Positions 1 to 12,004 of a stretch of DNA of 60,006 nt are shown piece by piece. The DNA is from Trueperaceae bacterium. GTDB taxonomy: Bacteria > Deinococcota > Deinococci > Deinococcales > Trueperaceae. The DNA is taken from assembly GCA_036381035.1 (NCBI GenBank), contig DASVDQ010000071.1, forward strand, positions 1 through 60,006, read 5' to 3'. Under the pieces are notes generated by a model that saw only the letters and a program-made list of their open reading frames with translations, did no database searches and had not been told where the DNA came from. Numbering within the stretch: the stretch's first letter is position 1; the number at the start of each line of letters is the position of its first letter. The translations under genes and the position numbers were made by a program.

Positions 1-1
1 C

Positions 2-190
2 GGCGGCGTGGGCCTCGGCATCGGGGCGGGCGTGAACGTCGCCGTCAACGCCTTCGCCGGCGGCGAGTTCAGCCTGTCGCAGGCGGGCCTCCCCGAGGGC
101 GGGATCTTCCTCGAGGCCGGCCCGTCGCTAGGGTTCAGCCCCTTCGTCTTCGGCGTCACCGCCAAGCTGGGCTTCAACTACCACTTCTAG
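2..190 (+). CDS. C-terminal fragment of a probable outer-membrane beta-barrel protein
   Basis: Only the last 62 or so codons are in the window; the frame is open to the left edge, so the true start lies upstream. The visible part is rich in Gly, Ala and alternating hydrophobic residues, as in short beta strands, and ends in YHF. A terminal Phe is typical of proteins inserted into the outer membrane by the BAM machinery. I do not recognise a specific family. A terminator-like hairpin follows 23 nt after the stop, so this is the end of a transcription unit convergent with mfd. Confidence 0.55.
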   Translation, partial: GGVGLGIGAGVNVAVNAFAGGEFSLSQAGLPEGGIFLEAGPSLGFSPFVFGVTAKLGFNYHF

Positions 191-212
191 CGATACGAGA
201 CCTGACAGTGCA

Positions 213-246
213 GGGCCCCTGCCTGGTGCGGGGGCCTCGTCTTCTT
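213..246 (+). terminator. Intrinsic terminator after the partial membrane-protein gene
   Basis: GGCCCC (214-219) and GGGGCC (231-236) form a GC-only stem around an 11-nt loop, with possible wobble extensions at both ends. A pyrimidine tract, TCGTCTTCTT, follows at 237-246. It lies between convergent genes. Only the plus-strand reading has the T-rich tail. Confidence 0.6.
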
Positions 247-271
247 GTGGTGCGACCGGAGGGGTCCAGGC

Positions 272-3200
272 TCAACCCAGTAGGTAGAGGACGTCGGTGA
301 CGGCGCCGGGCAGGTCGGCGGGCTTGAGGCCGCGCTTCTTGATGCTGAAGCCGGGCGGGTAGCGCGTGACCTCGACGGCGAAGGGGAGCCGCTTCAGCGC
401 CCTCGCGTCGTAGTCGAGGTCGCCCACGTCGCCGTGCAGGCTGATCTGCACGTCGGTCATGTGCTCCTTGACGGTGGCCACGCCCTTCGAGCCGGCGAGG
501 ATCCGCAGCCGGGTCAGCTCGACGAACGCCTTCACCTCGGGCGGGAACGGTCCGTAGGCCTCGCGCAGCTCCTTGGCCACGCGCGACACCTCGGCGAGGG
601 AGTCGGTCTCGGCGAAGCGTCCGTAGAAGGCGACCCGCTCGTCGTCGTCCTGCAGGTAGGTGGGGCTGAGGCGGGCGTCGACGGAGAGGTCGATCGTCAC
701 CTGGGGCCTCTCGGCGGCGCGCTGCTCGCCCTTGAGCTTCGCGATCTCCTCGGCGAGCAACTCGGTGTAGACCTCGAGCGAGACCGCGCTGATGTGGCCG
801 TGCTGCTCGGGCCCCAGCAGGTTCCCGACGCCGCGTATCTCCATGTCCTTCTCGGCCAGGAGGTGGCCGGAGCCGAGGTCGTTCAGCTCGGCGATCGCGT
901 AGAGCCGACGCTGCGCCTGTTCCGTGAGGCGTCCCGGGTAGAGCAGGTAGGCCCAGGCCTCGGTCTCGCGCCGGCCCACCCGGCCGCGGAGCTGGTAGAG
1001 CTGGGCGAGCCCCAGCCTGTCGGCGCGCTCGATGACCAGCGTGTTGGCGCCCGTGATGTCGAGGCCGGACTCGACGATCGTCGTCGACAGCAGCACGTCG
1101 TAGGCGCCCTCGTCGAAGCCGATCATGACCTCCTCCAGCTCGTCCTCCGGCATCTGGCCGTGCGCCACGCCGATGCGCGCCTCCGGCACGAGCTGCGAGA
1201 GGGTGCGTGCCCTGAGGCTCATCGAGCCGACGCGGTCGTGGATGTAGAACACCTTGCCGCCGCGCTCCATCTCGAACAGCACCGCGTCGCGCACGGTGAG
1301 CGGGTCGTAGGGCTGTAGAACGGTCTGTATGGGCTTGCGACCCTGCGGCGGGGTGAGGATCTGGCTGACGTCCCGCAGGCCCACCAGGCTCATGTAGAGC
1401 GTGCGCGGGATCGGCGTGGCCGACAGCGACAGCACGTCGACGTCGGCCTTGAGGCTCTTCAGGCGCTCCTTCTGGCCCACGCCGAAGCGGTGCTCCTCGT
1501 CCACGACGAGGAGCCCGAGGCGCTTGTAGGCCACGCCTTCGGCCAGCAGCCGGTGCGTGCCGACGACGATGTCCACGCTGCCGCTCTTCAGGCCCTCGAT
1601 GACGTCCCTGGCCTGCCTGTCTGGCGTGAAGCGCGAGAGCATCTCGACGCGCACCGGCAGACCCGCGAAGCGCTCCCTGAACGTGTCGAAGTGCTGCTTC
1701 GCCAGGACCGTCGTGGGCACGAGCATCGCGACCTGGTAGCCGTGCCCGACGACGCGGTGCGCGGCGCGTATCGCGACCTCGGTCTTGCCGAAGCCGACGT
1801 CGCCCGAGATCAGGCGGTCCATCGGCACCTCGCGCCCTAGGTCGGCGAAGACGTCCTCGACGGCCTTGGCCTGGTCCGGCGTCAGCTCGAAGCCGAAGTT
1901 CCTCTCGATGAGCGGGTCCCAGTCGGGCAGCGGCGGGAACGCCGTGCCCTTCGAGACCTGCCGCTTGGCGTAGGCCTTGATGAGCTCGGCCGCCAGCTCG
2001 GACGCGTTGACGCGCGCCTTCTCGCGCGCCCGCGCCCACTCGTTCGTGCCCAGGGTCGACAGGCGCGGCGGGTCGTCCGTGGTGCCGGGGTGCCGGCGCA
2101 CCAGCGGGAGCTGCTCGACGGGCAGGTAGAGCTTGCCCTCGCCGGCGTACTGGAGCAGCAGGTAGTCGCGCGTGACGCCCACCACCTGCCGCGGCTCCAG
2201 GCCGAGGAAGCGGCCGATGCCGTGGTCGGGGTGGATCAGGTAGTCGCCCACGGTGAGCTGGGAGGCGTCGTGGACGGCCTTGCCGGGCAGCCGCTTGAGG
2301 CGGCGGCCGCCCTGGTAGCCGTAGAGCAGCTCCTCGCTGAGCACGACCTCGCGGCGCTCCGGGTCGCGGTAGCCGCCCTGCGCGCCCTTCGCGATCAGCA
2401 GCGACACCTGGCCCGGCCGGTCGCCCACCTCGTTGCGCCAGTGCGACTCCTGCTCGTCCAGGACCTTCTCGCGCAGGTAGCGCCCGGTGCGCTCGAAGCG
2501 CAGGAGCAGGTGCACCGAGTAGCCGTCGCGCAGCCACATGTGGACGTCCTGCGCGAACGCCGTCAGCTTGCCGCGGTAGTAGCCGAGCGGCTCGAGCGGC
2601 GCGCTGGCGCGCTCCAGGTCGAGGGGGTCGCGGCCGAAGCTCACGACCTCCCGCCCCGCCAGGTAGCCCCACAGCCAAGCCGTGCCGAGGACCTCAGTCG
2701 AAGCGGCCCCTCCGGTGTCGCCTGACGGCGGCTGGTCGTCGTCGGGCGCGCTCCCCGGCCCCGCGTCGCCACGCCGCGGCGCGCCGTCCCCCGCGGTCCC
2801 TCGCCCGCCGCGCGTCTCGGCCGCTTCGTCGGGTACCGCGCCGGGCATCAGCTCGGGCGCGTCGAGGAACACGACCCCGGGCAGGTGCTCGAGGAGCCTG
2901 GTGGTCCACGTCGACCTGTCGTACTCGGCGAGCGACACGGGGGCCAGCACGTGGGAGGACCTGGGCTCACCGGCCAACGTGAGCGCCTCGAGCTCGTCGC
3001 CGAAGAACTCGAGGCGGAGCGCGCCGTCGGCGTCGTCGGCGGAGAGGTGCACCGTCACGGTGTCGCCCCGCACGGTGAAGCCGGGCAGGGCGTCGCGCTC
3101 GAAGCCGAGCCTCACCAGGGAGGCGAGCAGGTCGTCGCGGTGGTAGTCGCGCCCCGCCTCGAGCCGCAGCGCCAGCGCGCGCGGGTCGGCGGGCACGGGG

Positions 3201-3442
3201 CTGAGCGCCCGGTCGAGGCTGACGACGACCTTCTCCCTCAGCTCGTGCCAGTCGGCCGGGCCGGGCTCGACGGTGACGTCGGCGCCGAAGACCCTGGCGT
3301 CGGCGAACAGCGGCAGGCGGTCGGCCGTCGTGAGCAGCACCGCCGGTCCCTCGTGGCGCGCGAACAGCGCCAGGCGCGCCACGCTGGGCAGGCCCAGGAG
3401 GCGGCCGGCGGCTGTCCTGGTGAGGGGTTCCCTAGTCGTCAT
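272..3442 (-). CDS. mfd: Transcription-repair coupling factor Mfd
   Basis: This 1056-aa protein is a superfamily 2 DNA translocase that displaces stalled RNA polymerase and recruits UvrA to template-strand lesions. The N-terminal part is UvrB-like. A CarD-type polymerase-interaction domain follows, with [15 protein letters not shown] near residue 400. The helicase core has Walker A GDVGFGKT near residue 550 and the DEEH box near residue 650. The TRCF domain is C-terminal. It is somewhat shorter than the roughly 1150-aa E. coli protein. An acidic, Gly-rich low-complexity stretch around residues 205-250 looks like a lineage-specific linker. The ATG overlaps the end of rsmI by 11 nt, so the two genes are cotranscribed and probably translationally coupled. 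Confidence 0.97.
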   Translation of the reverse strand: MTTREPLTRTAAGRLLGLPSVARLALFARHEGPAVLLTTADRLPLFADARVFGADVTVEPGPADWHELREKVVVSLDRALSPVPADPRALALRLEAGRDYHRDDLLASLVRLGFERDALPGFTVRGDTVTVHLSADDADGALRLEFFGDELEALTLAGEPRSSHVLAPVSLAEYDRSTWTTRLLEHLPGVVFLDAPELMPGAVPDEAAETRGGRGTAGDGAPRRGDAGPGSAPDDDQPPSGDTGGAASTEVLGTAWLWGYLAGREVVSFGRDPLDLERASAPLEPLGYYRGKLTAFAQDVHMWLRDGYSVHLLLRFERTGRYLREKVLDEQESHWRNEVGDRPGQVSLLIAKGAQGGYRDPERREVVLSEELLYGYQGGRRLKRLPGKAVHDASQLTVGDYLIHPDHGIGRFLGLEPRQVVGVTRDYLLLQYAGEGKLYLPVEQLPLVRRHPGTTDDPPRLSTLGTNEWARAREKARVNASELAAELIKAYAKRQVSKGTAFPPLPDWDPLIERNFGFELTPDQAKAVEDVFADLGREVPMDRLISGDVGFGKTEVAIRAAHRVVGHGYQVAMLVPTTVLAKQHFDTFRERFAGLPVRVEMLSRFTPDRQARDVIEGLKSGSVDIVVGTHRLLAEGVAYKRLGLLVVDEEHRFGVGQKERLKSLKADVDVLSLSATPIPRTLYMSLVGLRDVSQILTPPQGRKPIQTVLQPYDPLTVRDAVLFEMERGGKVFYIHDRVGSMSLRARTLSQLVPEARIGVAHGQMPEDELEEVMIGFDEGAYDVLLSTTIVESGLDITGANTLVIERADRLGLAQLYQLRGRVGRRETEAWAYLLYPGRLTEQAQRRLYAIAELNDLGSGHLLAEKDMEIRGVGNLLGPEQHGHISAVSLEVYTELLAEEIAKLKGEQRAAERPQVTIDLSVDARLSPTYLQDDDERVAFYGRFAETDSLAEVSRVAKELREAYGPFPPEVKAFVELTRLRILAGSKGVATVKEHMTDVQISLHGDVGDLDYDARALKRLPFAVEVTRYPPGFSIKKRGLKPADLPGAVTDVLYLLG

Positions 3443-4301
3443 GGTCGGGGTGGTCCAGGGCGGCGCGGTAGGCGGCGTTGCGCGGGGCGCCCAGCGCCGC
3501 GAGCGCGCCGCGCAAGAGCCTACCCCTAACCCCGGCCGCGGCGAGTCGCGCGGCCGCCTCCTCGGCGGTGAGGCCGCCCAGGGCGGGCTCGGGGTGGTCG
3601 TCCTCGGCGTGCGGGCGCGGCCCCACGACGACCACGACCTCGCCGCGCGCCGGCGCCGCGGCGAAGCGGGTCGCCAGCTCGCCGAGCGTGCCCCTCACCG
3701 TCTCCTCGTGGAGCTTCGAGATCTCGCGGCTCACGCTGGCGGGCCGCGCCTCGCCGCAGGCCTCGGCCAGGTCGCGCAGCGTCTCGGCCAGGCGGTGCGG
3801 CGACTCGTAGACCACGCTGGTGGCGTGGCTCGCGGCGATGTCCCGCAGCCGGCGCGAGCGCGAGCTGCCCTTGCGCGGCAGGAAGCCCTCGAAGGTGAAG
3901 CGGGCGGTGGGGAGCCCGGAGGCGACGAGGGCGGGCACGAAGGCCGTGGCGCCGGGCAGGACCTCGACCTCCACGCCGGACGCCAGCGCCAGCCGCACGA
4001 GCTCCGCGCCGGGGTCGGAGATGCCGGGCGTGCCCGCGTCGGTCACGTAGGCCACCCACCCGTGCTCCTCGAACAGCGCCGGCGCCCGGGAGGGGATCGT
4101 GTGGGCGTCGAGGCGCTCGAGACGCGCCGCGATGCCGTGGTGGTCGAGCAGCACGCGCGTGCGGCGGGTGTCCTCGGCGGCGACGACGTCGGCCTGCCGC
4201 AGGACGTCTAGCGCCCTGAGGGTCACGTCCCCGAGGTTGCCCACCGGGGTCGGCACGAGCGTGAGCCTCCGGGCCACCGTGGGCGCGCGGCCCTCCGTCA
4301 T
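3432..4301 (-). CDS. rsmI: 16S rRNA (cytidine1402-2'-O)-methyltransferase RsmI
   Basis: This 289-aa tetrapyrrole-methylase-fold enzyme uses SAM to 2'-O-methylate C1402 in the 16S rRNA decoding centre. The diagnostic N-terminus [14 protein letters not shown] is followed by [12 protein letters not shown], and the SAM-site motif [13 protein letters not shown] lies near residues 88-100. Length matches the family. The start is supported by a TAGCCT -10 box (4308-4313, minus strand) exactly 6 nt before the ATG, which implies a leaderless transcript. It is the promoter-proximal gene of rsmI-mfd. Confidence 0.95.
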   Translation of the reverse strand: MTEGRAPTVARRLTLVPTPVGNLGDVTLRALDVLRQADVVAAEDTRRTRVLLDHHGIAARLERLDAHTIPSRAPALFEEHGWVAYVTDAGTPGISDPGAELVRLALASGVEVEVLPGATAFVPALVASGLPTARFTFEGFLPRKGSSRSRRLRDIAASHATSVVYESPHRLAETLRDLAEACGEARPASVSREISKLHEETVRGTLGELATRFAAAPARGEVVVVVGPRPHAEDDHPEPALGGLTAEEAAARLAAAGVRGRLLRGALAALGAPRNAAYRAALDHPDHDD

Positions 4302-4327
4302 GAGCCGAGGCTACCGCGGCGGCGGGG

Positions 4328-5485
4328 TCAGCGCGCCTCGGCCACGAAGCGGGTCAGGCCCGTGTGGGGGTAGTAGAACGCCAGGATCTGGCTGTAGTCG
4401 TAGCCGGCGCTCGCCAGGGCGCGCGCGCCGTACTGGCTCATGCCGACGCCGTGTCCCCAGCCGTCGCCGCTGACGGTGAGGCCGCCCTGCACCCGGAACG
4501 ACATCGACTTGAGCCCCCAGGACCGCGCCAGGGACCTCAGCTGGGCGCCGCGCAGCACGCGCGTGCCCCGGGTGCCGGCGACCTCCAGCTCGCTGACGCG
4601 GCCTGACTCCGAGAGCGCCAGCACGCGCAGCGACGTGACGTCGCCGACGTCTAGGCCGGCCGCCGCCAGCGAGGCGCCGAGGCTGCGGCCGTCCAGGCGC
4701 ACGGACCAGGAGCGGTGCGGGCTGCTCGAGCGCGCGTCCTCGCGCGCCACCAGGTACGGCGTCCACGTGCCCCACACCTCGGCGCTGGAGGCCAGCGTGC
4801 CGCCGGAGTCGGCGTGGTAGTAGGTCCGCGCCGGGGCGCCGCCGTAGGTCACGACCACGCCGGCGGTGGCGGCGATCGCGGCGTCGGTGCGCGGGTTCTC
4901 CGCCGCGACGCCGCGGTAGACCTGGCAGTCCTCGGTGGCGCACAGGTCGTAGCGGGCCGCGGGGTCGAGCGAGGTGAGCGTGTAGCTGCGCGCGGCGACG
5001 GCCTGGGCCTTGAGCGCCTCGAGCGGCCACGACGCCGCCATCTCGGCGGGGACGACGCCGCGCAGGTAGTCCTCGACGCCGACGACGTTCACGACCTCCA
5101 CGCCGCCCTCGACCGCCGACAGCCGCACGGCGCCGCGGTAGCGGCGGCCGTCGAAGGCGAACAGGCCGGTCTCCGGCTCGAGGGTCAACGTCTGCCCCAC
5201 CGCCGCCCCGTCGACGTAGAGGGTGCCGTCAAGTGCCGTCACGGGCCACTCGAGGCCAGCACCGGCCCTGAAGCGCCGGCGCCCGTCGACCAGCCCCACG
5301 TGCGGCCCGTCGAGGTCGACGACGACGCTGGGCTCCACGGCCAGCAGGACGCGGACGACGGCGGACCCGCCCACGGCCTGGGCGAGGGCCGCCGGGGCCA
5401 GCGCCAGGCACAGGGCCGCCGCGGCGAGCAGGAGACGCCGCACGCGGGGTGGACGTAGGCGAGGACGGCGCGTGCCGGCGCGCAT
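4328..5485 (-). CDS. SpoIID/LytB-domain secreted protein
   Basis: This protein of about 385 aa has an N-terminal signal peptide: Arg-rich n-region, then LLLAAAALCLALAPAALAQA. The SpoIID/LytB domain occupies roughly residues 130-380, with GVEDYLRGVVPAEM, AVAARSYTL and the C-terminal GDGWGHGVGMSQYGA block. SpoIID in Bacillus is a lytic transglycosylase acting on denuded glycan. Homologues in non-sporulating bacteria, including Deinococcota, are probably cell-wall enzymes, but this one's substrate cannot be told from sequence. Start: ATG 5485 places the signal peptide correctly. A CATACT box sits 6 nt before a GTG at 5488, so a leaderless GTG start one codon earlier is equally possible. A longer reading to 5539 only adds a non-signal extension. 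Confidence 0.88.
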   Translation of the reverse strand: MRAGTRRPRLRPPRVRRLLLAAAALCLALAPAALAQAVGGSAVVRVLLAVEPSVVVDLDGPHVGLVDGRRRFRAGAGLEWPVTALDGTLYVDGAAVGQTLTLEPETGLFAFDGRRYRGAVRLSAVEGGVEVVNVVGVEDYLRGVVPAEMAASWPLEALKAQAVAARSYTLTSLDPAARYDLCATEDCQVYRGVAAENPRTDAAIAATAGVVVTYGGAPARTYYHADSGGTLASSAEVWGTWTPYLVAREDARSSSPHRSWSVRLDGRSLGASLAAAGLDVGDVTSLRVLALSESGRVSELEVAGTRGTRVLRGAQLRSLARSWGLKSMSFRVQGGLTVSGDGWGHGVGMSQYGARALASAGYDYSQILAFYYPHTGLTRFVAEAR

Positions 5486-5698
5486 CACCAGGCGAGTATG
5501 CCAGGCGCGCCCGTCGCCGGGCTCGGGACTATCCCACACGGAGGACCACGCCTAGCGACGACGGCGTACCGGACGCGTTCCCGCCCGCCGGCCAGGGAGC
5601 CAGCCACCCGAGGCGATCGCGCCCGACGGCCGCCGCTCCCGCGAGAGCGCCGGCTGTCCGACTTCCGCCGCGCCGCTAGAGGCCCGTGGACCCCCGCG

Positions 5699-6118
5699 CT
5701 ACAGGTCGCTGCCGCCCGGCATCGTGAGACGGAACACGCCCGTGGCGTCCTGGTACGTCACCCTCACCGTGTAGACGCCGCCCCCCAGGGCGAAGACCTC
5801 GTCGAGCGCGATCCGCTCGCCGGCGCGGTACGTGCGCTCGAAGACCTTGGACTCGGGCGCGCCGGGTGCGTTGGTCTGGAAGCTGGCCGGCCGCTCGTAG
5901 AGCACCGCGACCGTGACCGACCCGCGCCTCACGAGGCCGCTGAAGCCCACGGGCATGTCCTCGCGCATCAGCGTGCGCCGGCTGGTCTCCGCCACGTGGT
6001 CCATCTTGTAGAGGAGTATGGGCGTCTGGGTCGGCACCCCGAGGTACCAGCCCCTGAGCTCGCCCACCACGAAGAAGATCGCCGCGAGCACCAGCAGGAA
6101 GCCGAGCAGGTCGCGCAT
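5699..6118 (-). CDS. Small membrane-anchored protein of unknown function
   Basis: This protein of about 139 aa begins MRDLLGFLLVLAAIFFVVGE, a single N-terminal transmembrane helix or uncleaved signal anchor. The remainder is predicted to be an extracytoplasmic beta-rich domain with Tyr, Val and Thr in alternating patterns. I do not recognise a family. The ATG at 6118 is preceded by TATCAT 9 nt upstream and no Shine-Dalgarno, so it probably starts leaderless. A longer frame to 6235 would put a Pro/Arg-rich, hydrophilic stretch before the helix and is unlikely. It stands alone between the SpoIID gene and aconitase. Confidence 0.6.
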   Translation of the reverse strand: MRDLLGFLLVLAAIFFVVGELRGWYLGVPTQTPILLYKMDHVAETSRRTLMREDMPVGFSGLVRRGSVTVAVLYERPASFQTNAPGAPESKVFERTYRAGERIALDEVFALGGGVYTVRVTYQDATGVFRLTMPGGSDL

Positions 6119-6276
6119 GTGAGGCGGATGATAACGCGCCCGGGCCGCGCGGCTCCGTGGGCTTTGCCGCGTTGTCGCCCTCCTGTCTCCGGCTCGGGCG
6201 GAGCGGAACGGGCGCCCGCGGTGGTCCCCACCCACGCCGGCGACGACGAGCAGCGCGCCCGCCGCCGTGATGGAAC

Positions 6277-6308
6277 GGGCGCCGCGGCCCGTCGTGGCAG
6301 CGGCGCCC
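6277..6308 (-). terminator. GC-rich hairpin downstream of acnA
   Basis: GGGCGCCGC (6277-6285) and GCGGCGCCC (6300-6308) are a perfect 9-bp inverted repeat about 25 nt past the acnA stop. There is no T-run, so it may be a factor-assisted or processing-stabilising hairpin rather than a classical terminator. The rest of the 215-nt gap between acnA and the 5699 gene holds only the latter's promoter. Confidence 0.4.
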
Positions 6309-6333
6309 GCCCTCGCCTACGCGGACCGGGACC

Positions 6334-9069
<2,736 letters not shown>

Positions 9070-9106
9070 GTCTGCTCCCTACTCTCGGCTCGAGTCTCCG
9101 CCTAAA

Positions 9107-9138
9107 CTACGTGACGTGAAGGAGCCAGAGTCACGTAG
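9107..9138. promoter_or_regulatory. Candidate operator: 9-bp inverted repeat between acnA and the winged-helix regulator
   Basis: CTACGTGAC (9107-9115) and GTCACGTAG (9130-9138) are perfect complements separated by 14 nt, so half-site centres are 23 nt apart, about two helical turns. The left arm overlaps the plus-strand -10 (TAAACT, 9103-9108) and the probable minus-strand -10. The right arm lies inside the regulator's first codons. This placement suits repression of both promoters by a dimeric winged-helix protein. Confidence 0.55.
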
Positions 9139-9784
9139 CAGGCCCGGGCGCTCCCGGCGCACCGTCGTCGTCGACGACAGGGCCGCCGCCTCGGCCCTGC
9201 TCGACCCGTCCACGGTAAGGCACCTCGCGCCGTTCCTCGGTGCCGAGCTGAGCGTCACCGAGGCCGCGCGCCTCACCGGCGAGAAGCCGAACACCGTCCT
9301 CAAGCGCGTGCGCAGGTTCGTAGAGCTCGGCCTGCTCGAGGTCGCGCGGGAGCGGGAGCGCGCCGGTCGGCCGATCAAGCTCTACTCGGCCGTGGCCGAC
9401 GTGTTCTTCGTGCCGTTCGCCGTCACCGAGGCCGAGTCGTACGAGGCCGTCCTGCGGGCGCGGGAGTCCTACGCCGAGGAGCTGCTCAGGCGCAACGTCG
9501 TCCGCACGCGCCTCGAGGCCTTCGGGGAGTGGGGCACGCGGATCTACCGCGACGAGCGCGGGCGCCTGCAGGTCCAGACGGCCGTCACTCCCGACGCCAA
9601 CGTGACGATGCTCGACCCGGGCGCCCCGGCCGTGCTCTCGGCCTGGCGCGACGCCGTCATGCTCGACTTCGAGGACGCCAAGGCGCTGCAGCGCGAGATG
9701 TTCGACCTGCTGCTGCGCTACCTCGAGAAGGAGGGCTCGCAGCGGTACGTCGTGCACCTCGCCATGGCGCCGGTCCTGGGCTGA
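9116..9784 (+). CDS. ArsR-like winged-helix transcriptional regulator
   Basis: This protein of about 222 aa has a winged-helix DNA-binding domain in residues 25-95. It reads VRHLAPFLGAELSVTEAARLT then NTVLKRVRRFVELGLLEV, a helix-turn-helix followed by the wing RERAGRPIKLY, as in ArsR/HTH_20 regulators. The C-terminal half (residues 95-222) is an unassigned effector or dimerisation domain. Start GTG 9116 is chosen because TAAACT lies 7 nt upstream and the frame further upstream crosses that promoter; the transcript would be leaderless. It is divergent from acnA over a strong palindrome, so autoregulation and control of aconitase are inferred. Confidence 0.75.
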   Translation: MKEPESRSRPGRSRRTVVVDDRAAASALLDPSTVRHLAPFLGAELSVTEAARLTGEKPNTVLKRVRRFVELGLLEVARERERAGRPIKLYSAVADVFFVPFAVTEAESYEAVLRARESYAEELLRRNVVRTRLEAFGEWGTRIYRDERGRLQVQTAVTPDANVTMLDPGAPAVLSAWRDAVMLDFEDAKALQREMFDLLLRYLEKEGSQRYVVHLAMAPVLG

Positions 9785-9831
9785 ACGTGTCGGCGGTGTA
9801 CGTTCTCACCTGCGCGCCGTAGCATCACGGC

Positions 9832-10167
9832 ATGAAGCGGACGCCTGCCCTCACAGCGCTCATCGTCGCCCTGGCCGCCGCGCTCGCCGCCTGCGCGCCC
9901 ACGACGCTCCCCGGCGCCGACGACGAGGTCGCGGCCGAGCTCGACCGCACGGCGAACATCATCTACCACCGCATGGAGCTCGGCTTCCTCGAGACCGGCA
10001 CGTACACGACGAACGTGCTCGTCGACCTGCAGCTCCCCGAGGGCGCGAAGTGGACGCTGCAGGAGTTCGCCAACGACGGCTCGACCTACAGCCTGCTGCT
10101 CACGTCCTCGCGCGCCGAGGGCGCCGCGTGGGAGGTGTCACCCCGCGGGGTCAGGCGCGTGAGCTAG
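9832..10167 (+). CDS. Small lipoprotein of unknown function
   Basis: This 111-aa protein has a lipoprotein signal: MKRTPALTALIVALAAALAAC, with the lipobox LAAC at residues 18-21. The mature part of about 90 aa contains TGTYTTNVLVDLQLPEGAKW and a repeating beta pattern reminiscent of minor-pilin-like domains, but I cannot assign a family. TAGCAT sits 6 nt before the ATG, so the transcript is probably leaderless and monocistronic. It converges with trxA over a hairpin. Confidence 0.6.
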   Translation: MKRTPALTALIVALAAALAACAPTTLPGADDEVAAELDRTANIIYHRMELGFLETGTYTTNVLVDLQLPEGAKWTLQEFANDGSTYSLLLTSSRAEGAAWEVSPRGVRRVS

Positions 10168-10204
10168 GTCCGACCGGACCGGGCCGGCGTGACGCGCCAG
10201 CGCC

Positions 10205-10230
10205 AGCGCCCCGCCGTGGCGGCGGGCGCT
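10205..10230. terminator. Hairpin between convergent lipoprotein gene and trxA
   Basis: AGCGCC (10205-10210) pairs with GGCGCT (10225-10230), and CGCCG (10212-10216) pairs with CGGCG (10220-10224), leaving one bulged C and a TGG loop. There is no T-run on either strand. Its position between two convergent stops suggests a shared transcript end. Confidence 0.35.
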
Positions 10231-10272
10231 CGCGCCGTGGGCCCGCGCGCGGCCGCTGCCGCGGCGCCCGTA

Positions 10273-10596
10273 TCAGTTCAGGTGCTTGGCGATGCGCGCC
10301 TGGTAGTCGGCCTTGCGGGCGACGCCGACGACCTGCTCCACGGGCTGGCCGTCCTTGAAGAGGATCACGGTCGGGATGCTCATGACGCGGAACATCTGCG
10401 CCGTCTGCAGGTTGTCGTCGACGTTGAGCTTGCCGACCTTGACGGAGCCAGCGTACTCGTGCGCCAGCTCCTCGATGATCGGGCCGACGACGCGGCACGG
10501 GCCGCACCAGGGCGCCCAGAAGTCGACGAGGACGAGGCCGTCGCCGGCTTCGTCGCGGAAGTTGTCGTCGGTGATCTCAACGAGGTGGTCGTCCAC
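10273..10596 (-). CDS. trxA: Thioredoxin
   Basis: This 107-aa cytoplasmic protein-disulfide reductase has the active site WAPWCGPC near residues 27-34 and the cis-Pro segment SIPTVILFKDG near residues 70-80. Size is standard for TrxA. Start GTG 10596 (VDDHLVEITDDNF) is preceded by TAGGAGA at proper spacing. A TAGATT box about 55 nt upstream is a likely -10. Longer in-frame readings upstream are GC-rich non-homologous sequence. It is monocistronic and convergent with the lipoprotein gene. Confidence 0.95.
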   Translation of the reverse strand: MDDHLVEITDDNFRDEAGDGLVLVDFWAPWCGPCRVVGPIIEELAHEYAGSVKVGKLNVDDNLQTAQMFRVMSIPTVILFKDGQPVEQVVGVARKADYQARIAKHLN

Positions 10597-10793
10597 TGCA
10601 TCTCCTACCGCCGGAACCGGCCGGCGGGTGTTGGCGTTCCGGTCCAATCTACGTCGCGGCGCTCGCGGGGCGCGTGTCGCCGGTGAGCCGGACGGCGCCG
10701 GGCGCCTCGCCCGCTCGCCCCGGATGCCCGGCAGGTCCGCCCGCGAAGCGGCCGGCGCCGCGGCGCCCGCGCGCAGGTCCCGGGGCCGCGTCG

Positions 10794-11993
10794 CTAGGTC
10801 CAGGCGCCGAGCGCCGCGGCGGGGGCGCCGACCGAGACGCGCGGGGGCCGGAGGCCCAGGGCCCTGTAGCCGCCCTTCACGGCGGCCCTGACGACGGCGC
10901 GGGGGCTCGCCCTCTCGCCGTGGAGCTCGGCGGCGGCGAGCGCCTCGGCGACGACGTCGAGGTCGGGCGAGGAGCCGCGGGAGTCGGTGCCGATGGCCAC
11001 GTCGACGCCGTGCCTGGCGAACGTCTCCCACGGGAAGCGCCCGCAGCCGAGGGACGCGTTGGAGCGGGGGCAGTGCACGACGGCGCAGCCGGCCGCCTGC
11101 GCCAGCCGGACGTCCTCGTCGTCGACGGCGACCATGTGCACGAGCGTGGGGCCGCCCTCGAGGGCGCCGAGGTCGTCGAGGTAGCGCACGGGCGACGCGC
11201 CCACCGGCGCCACCGGGTGGCCCCATGAGGCCAGCGCCGCGGCCAGCGGGCCGGTGCCGCGCAGCCACAGCTCGCGCTCGGCGGGGGTCTCGGCCACGTG
11301 GATCGCCACGGGCAGGCCCTGCGCCCGCGCCCACGACGCGACGCGCCGCAGCAGCGGCGCCGACACCGTGTGCGGCGTGTGCGGGGACACGCCCACCCGC
11401 ACGCCGCCGGGGCGCTCCAGCGACCGGAAGCGGTTCACGACCTCGACCGCCCGCGCGAAGCCCTCCTCGGCGGCGTCGGGGTCGGGACCGATGACCTCCC
11501 AGTAGGCCACGCCCGTCAGGTCCGGGTCGCCCAGGAGCAGCTCCATCACGGCGGGGTCCGTGACGGTGTCGCCGACGACGCGCACGCCGCTCGCCTTCAC
11601 CTCCGCCAGGCCGCGGCGCGCGGCGGACGCGCCCCGCGCCCCGGCGCGCCCGTGGGCGATCACGGCCCTGAGGAAGTCCTCGTACCCGCCCGGCGTGTAG
11701 GGCATGTCGCTGAGGTCCAGATGGGTGTGCGCGTTGACGGGCGCGGGGCTCACGGCGTAGCCGGCGTCGACCACGAGCGACCTGGGGTGCGCGGCGAGCA
11801 GCTCGTCGCGGGGGCCGACGGCCGTGACCACGAGCCGGCCCGGCTCGTCCTCGAACAGGGCCACGGCGGCCTCCTGACGCGGCGTGCCGTAGCCCTCGTA
11901 CACGACGCGCGCCGTCACCACGCAGCGCAGCGGCCCACCGGGGTCGGCGGGAGCGGCGCGGCGCACGAGCTCGTCGAGAGGGACGAAAGGCAC
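10794..11993 (-). CDS. mqnX: Amidohydrolase, probable aminodeoxyfutalosine deaminase
   Basis: This protein of about 399 aa has all amidohydrolase-superfamily metal motifs: NAHTHLD early, SPHTPHT and HVAET in the middle, HCPRSN and GTDSRGS near the C-terminus. In the futalosine route to menaquinone, MqnX deaminates 6-amino-6-deoxyfutalosine to futalosine. The function is inferred from family type plus its place 11 nt downstream of mqnC. Start GTG 11993 (VPFVPLDELVRR) is the first suitable codon after the mqnC stop; no Shine-Dalgarno is evident, so coupling is likely. A general chlorohydrolase/deaminase role cannot be excluded. Confidence 0.75.
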   Translation of the reverse strand: MPFVPLDELVRRAAPADPGGPLRCVVTARVVYEGYGTPRQEAAVALFEDEPGRLVVTAVGPRDELLAAHPRSLVVDAGYAVSPAPVNAHTHLDLSDMPYTPGGYEDFLRAVIAHGRAGARGASAARRGLAEVKASGVRVVGDTVTDPAVMELLLGDPDLTGVAYWEVIGPDPDAAEEGFARAVEVVNRFRSLERPGGVRVGVSPHTPHTVSAPLLRRVASWARAQGLPVAIHVAETPAERELWLRGTGPLAAALASWGHPVAPVGASPVRYLDDLGALEGGPTLVHMVAVDDEDVRLAQAAGCAVVHCPRSNASLGCGRFPWETFARHGVDVAIGTDSRGSSPDLDVVAEALAAAELHGERASPRAVVRAAVKGGYRALGLRPPRVSVGAPAAALGAWT

Positions 11994-12004
11994 GTCGGTC
12001 GGCG

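Noticed and set aside
5486-5539. Longer N-terminus for the SpoIID-like protein from GTG 5539
   Set aside because: It would place about 18 charged residues before the signal peptide and has no promoter or ribosome-binding signal, unlike the 5485/5488 start.
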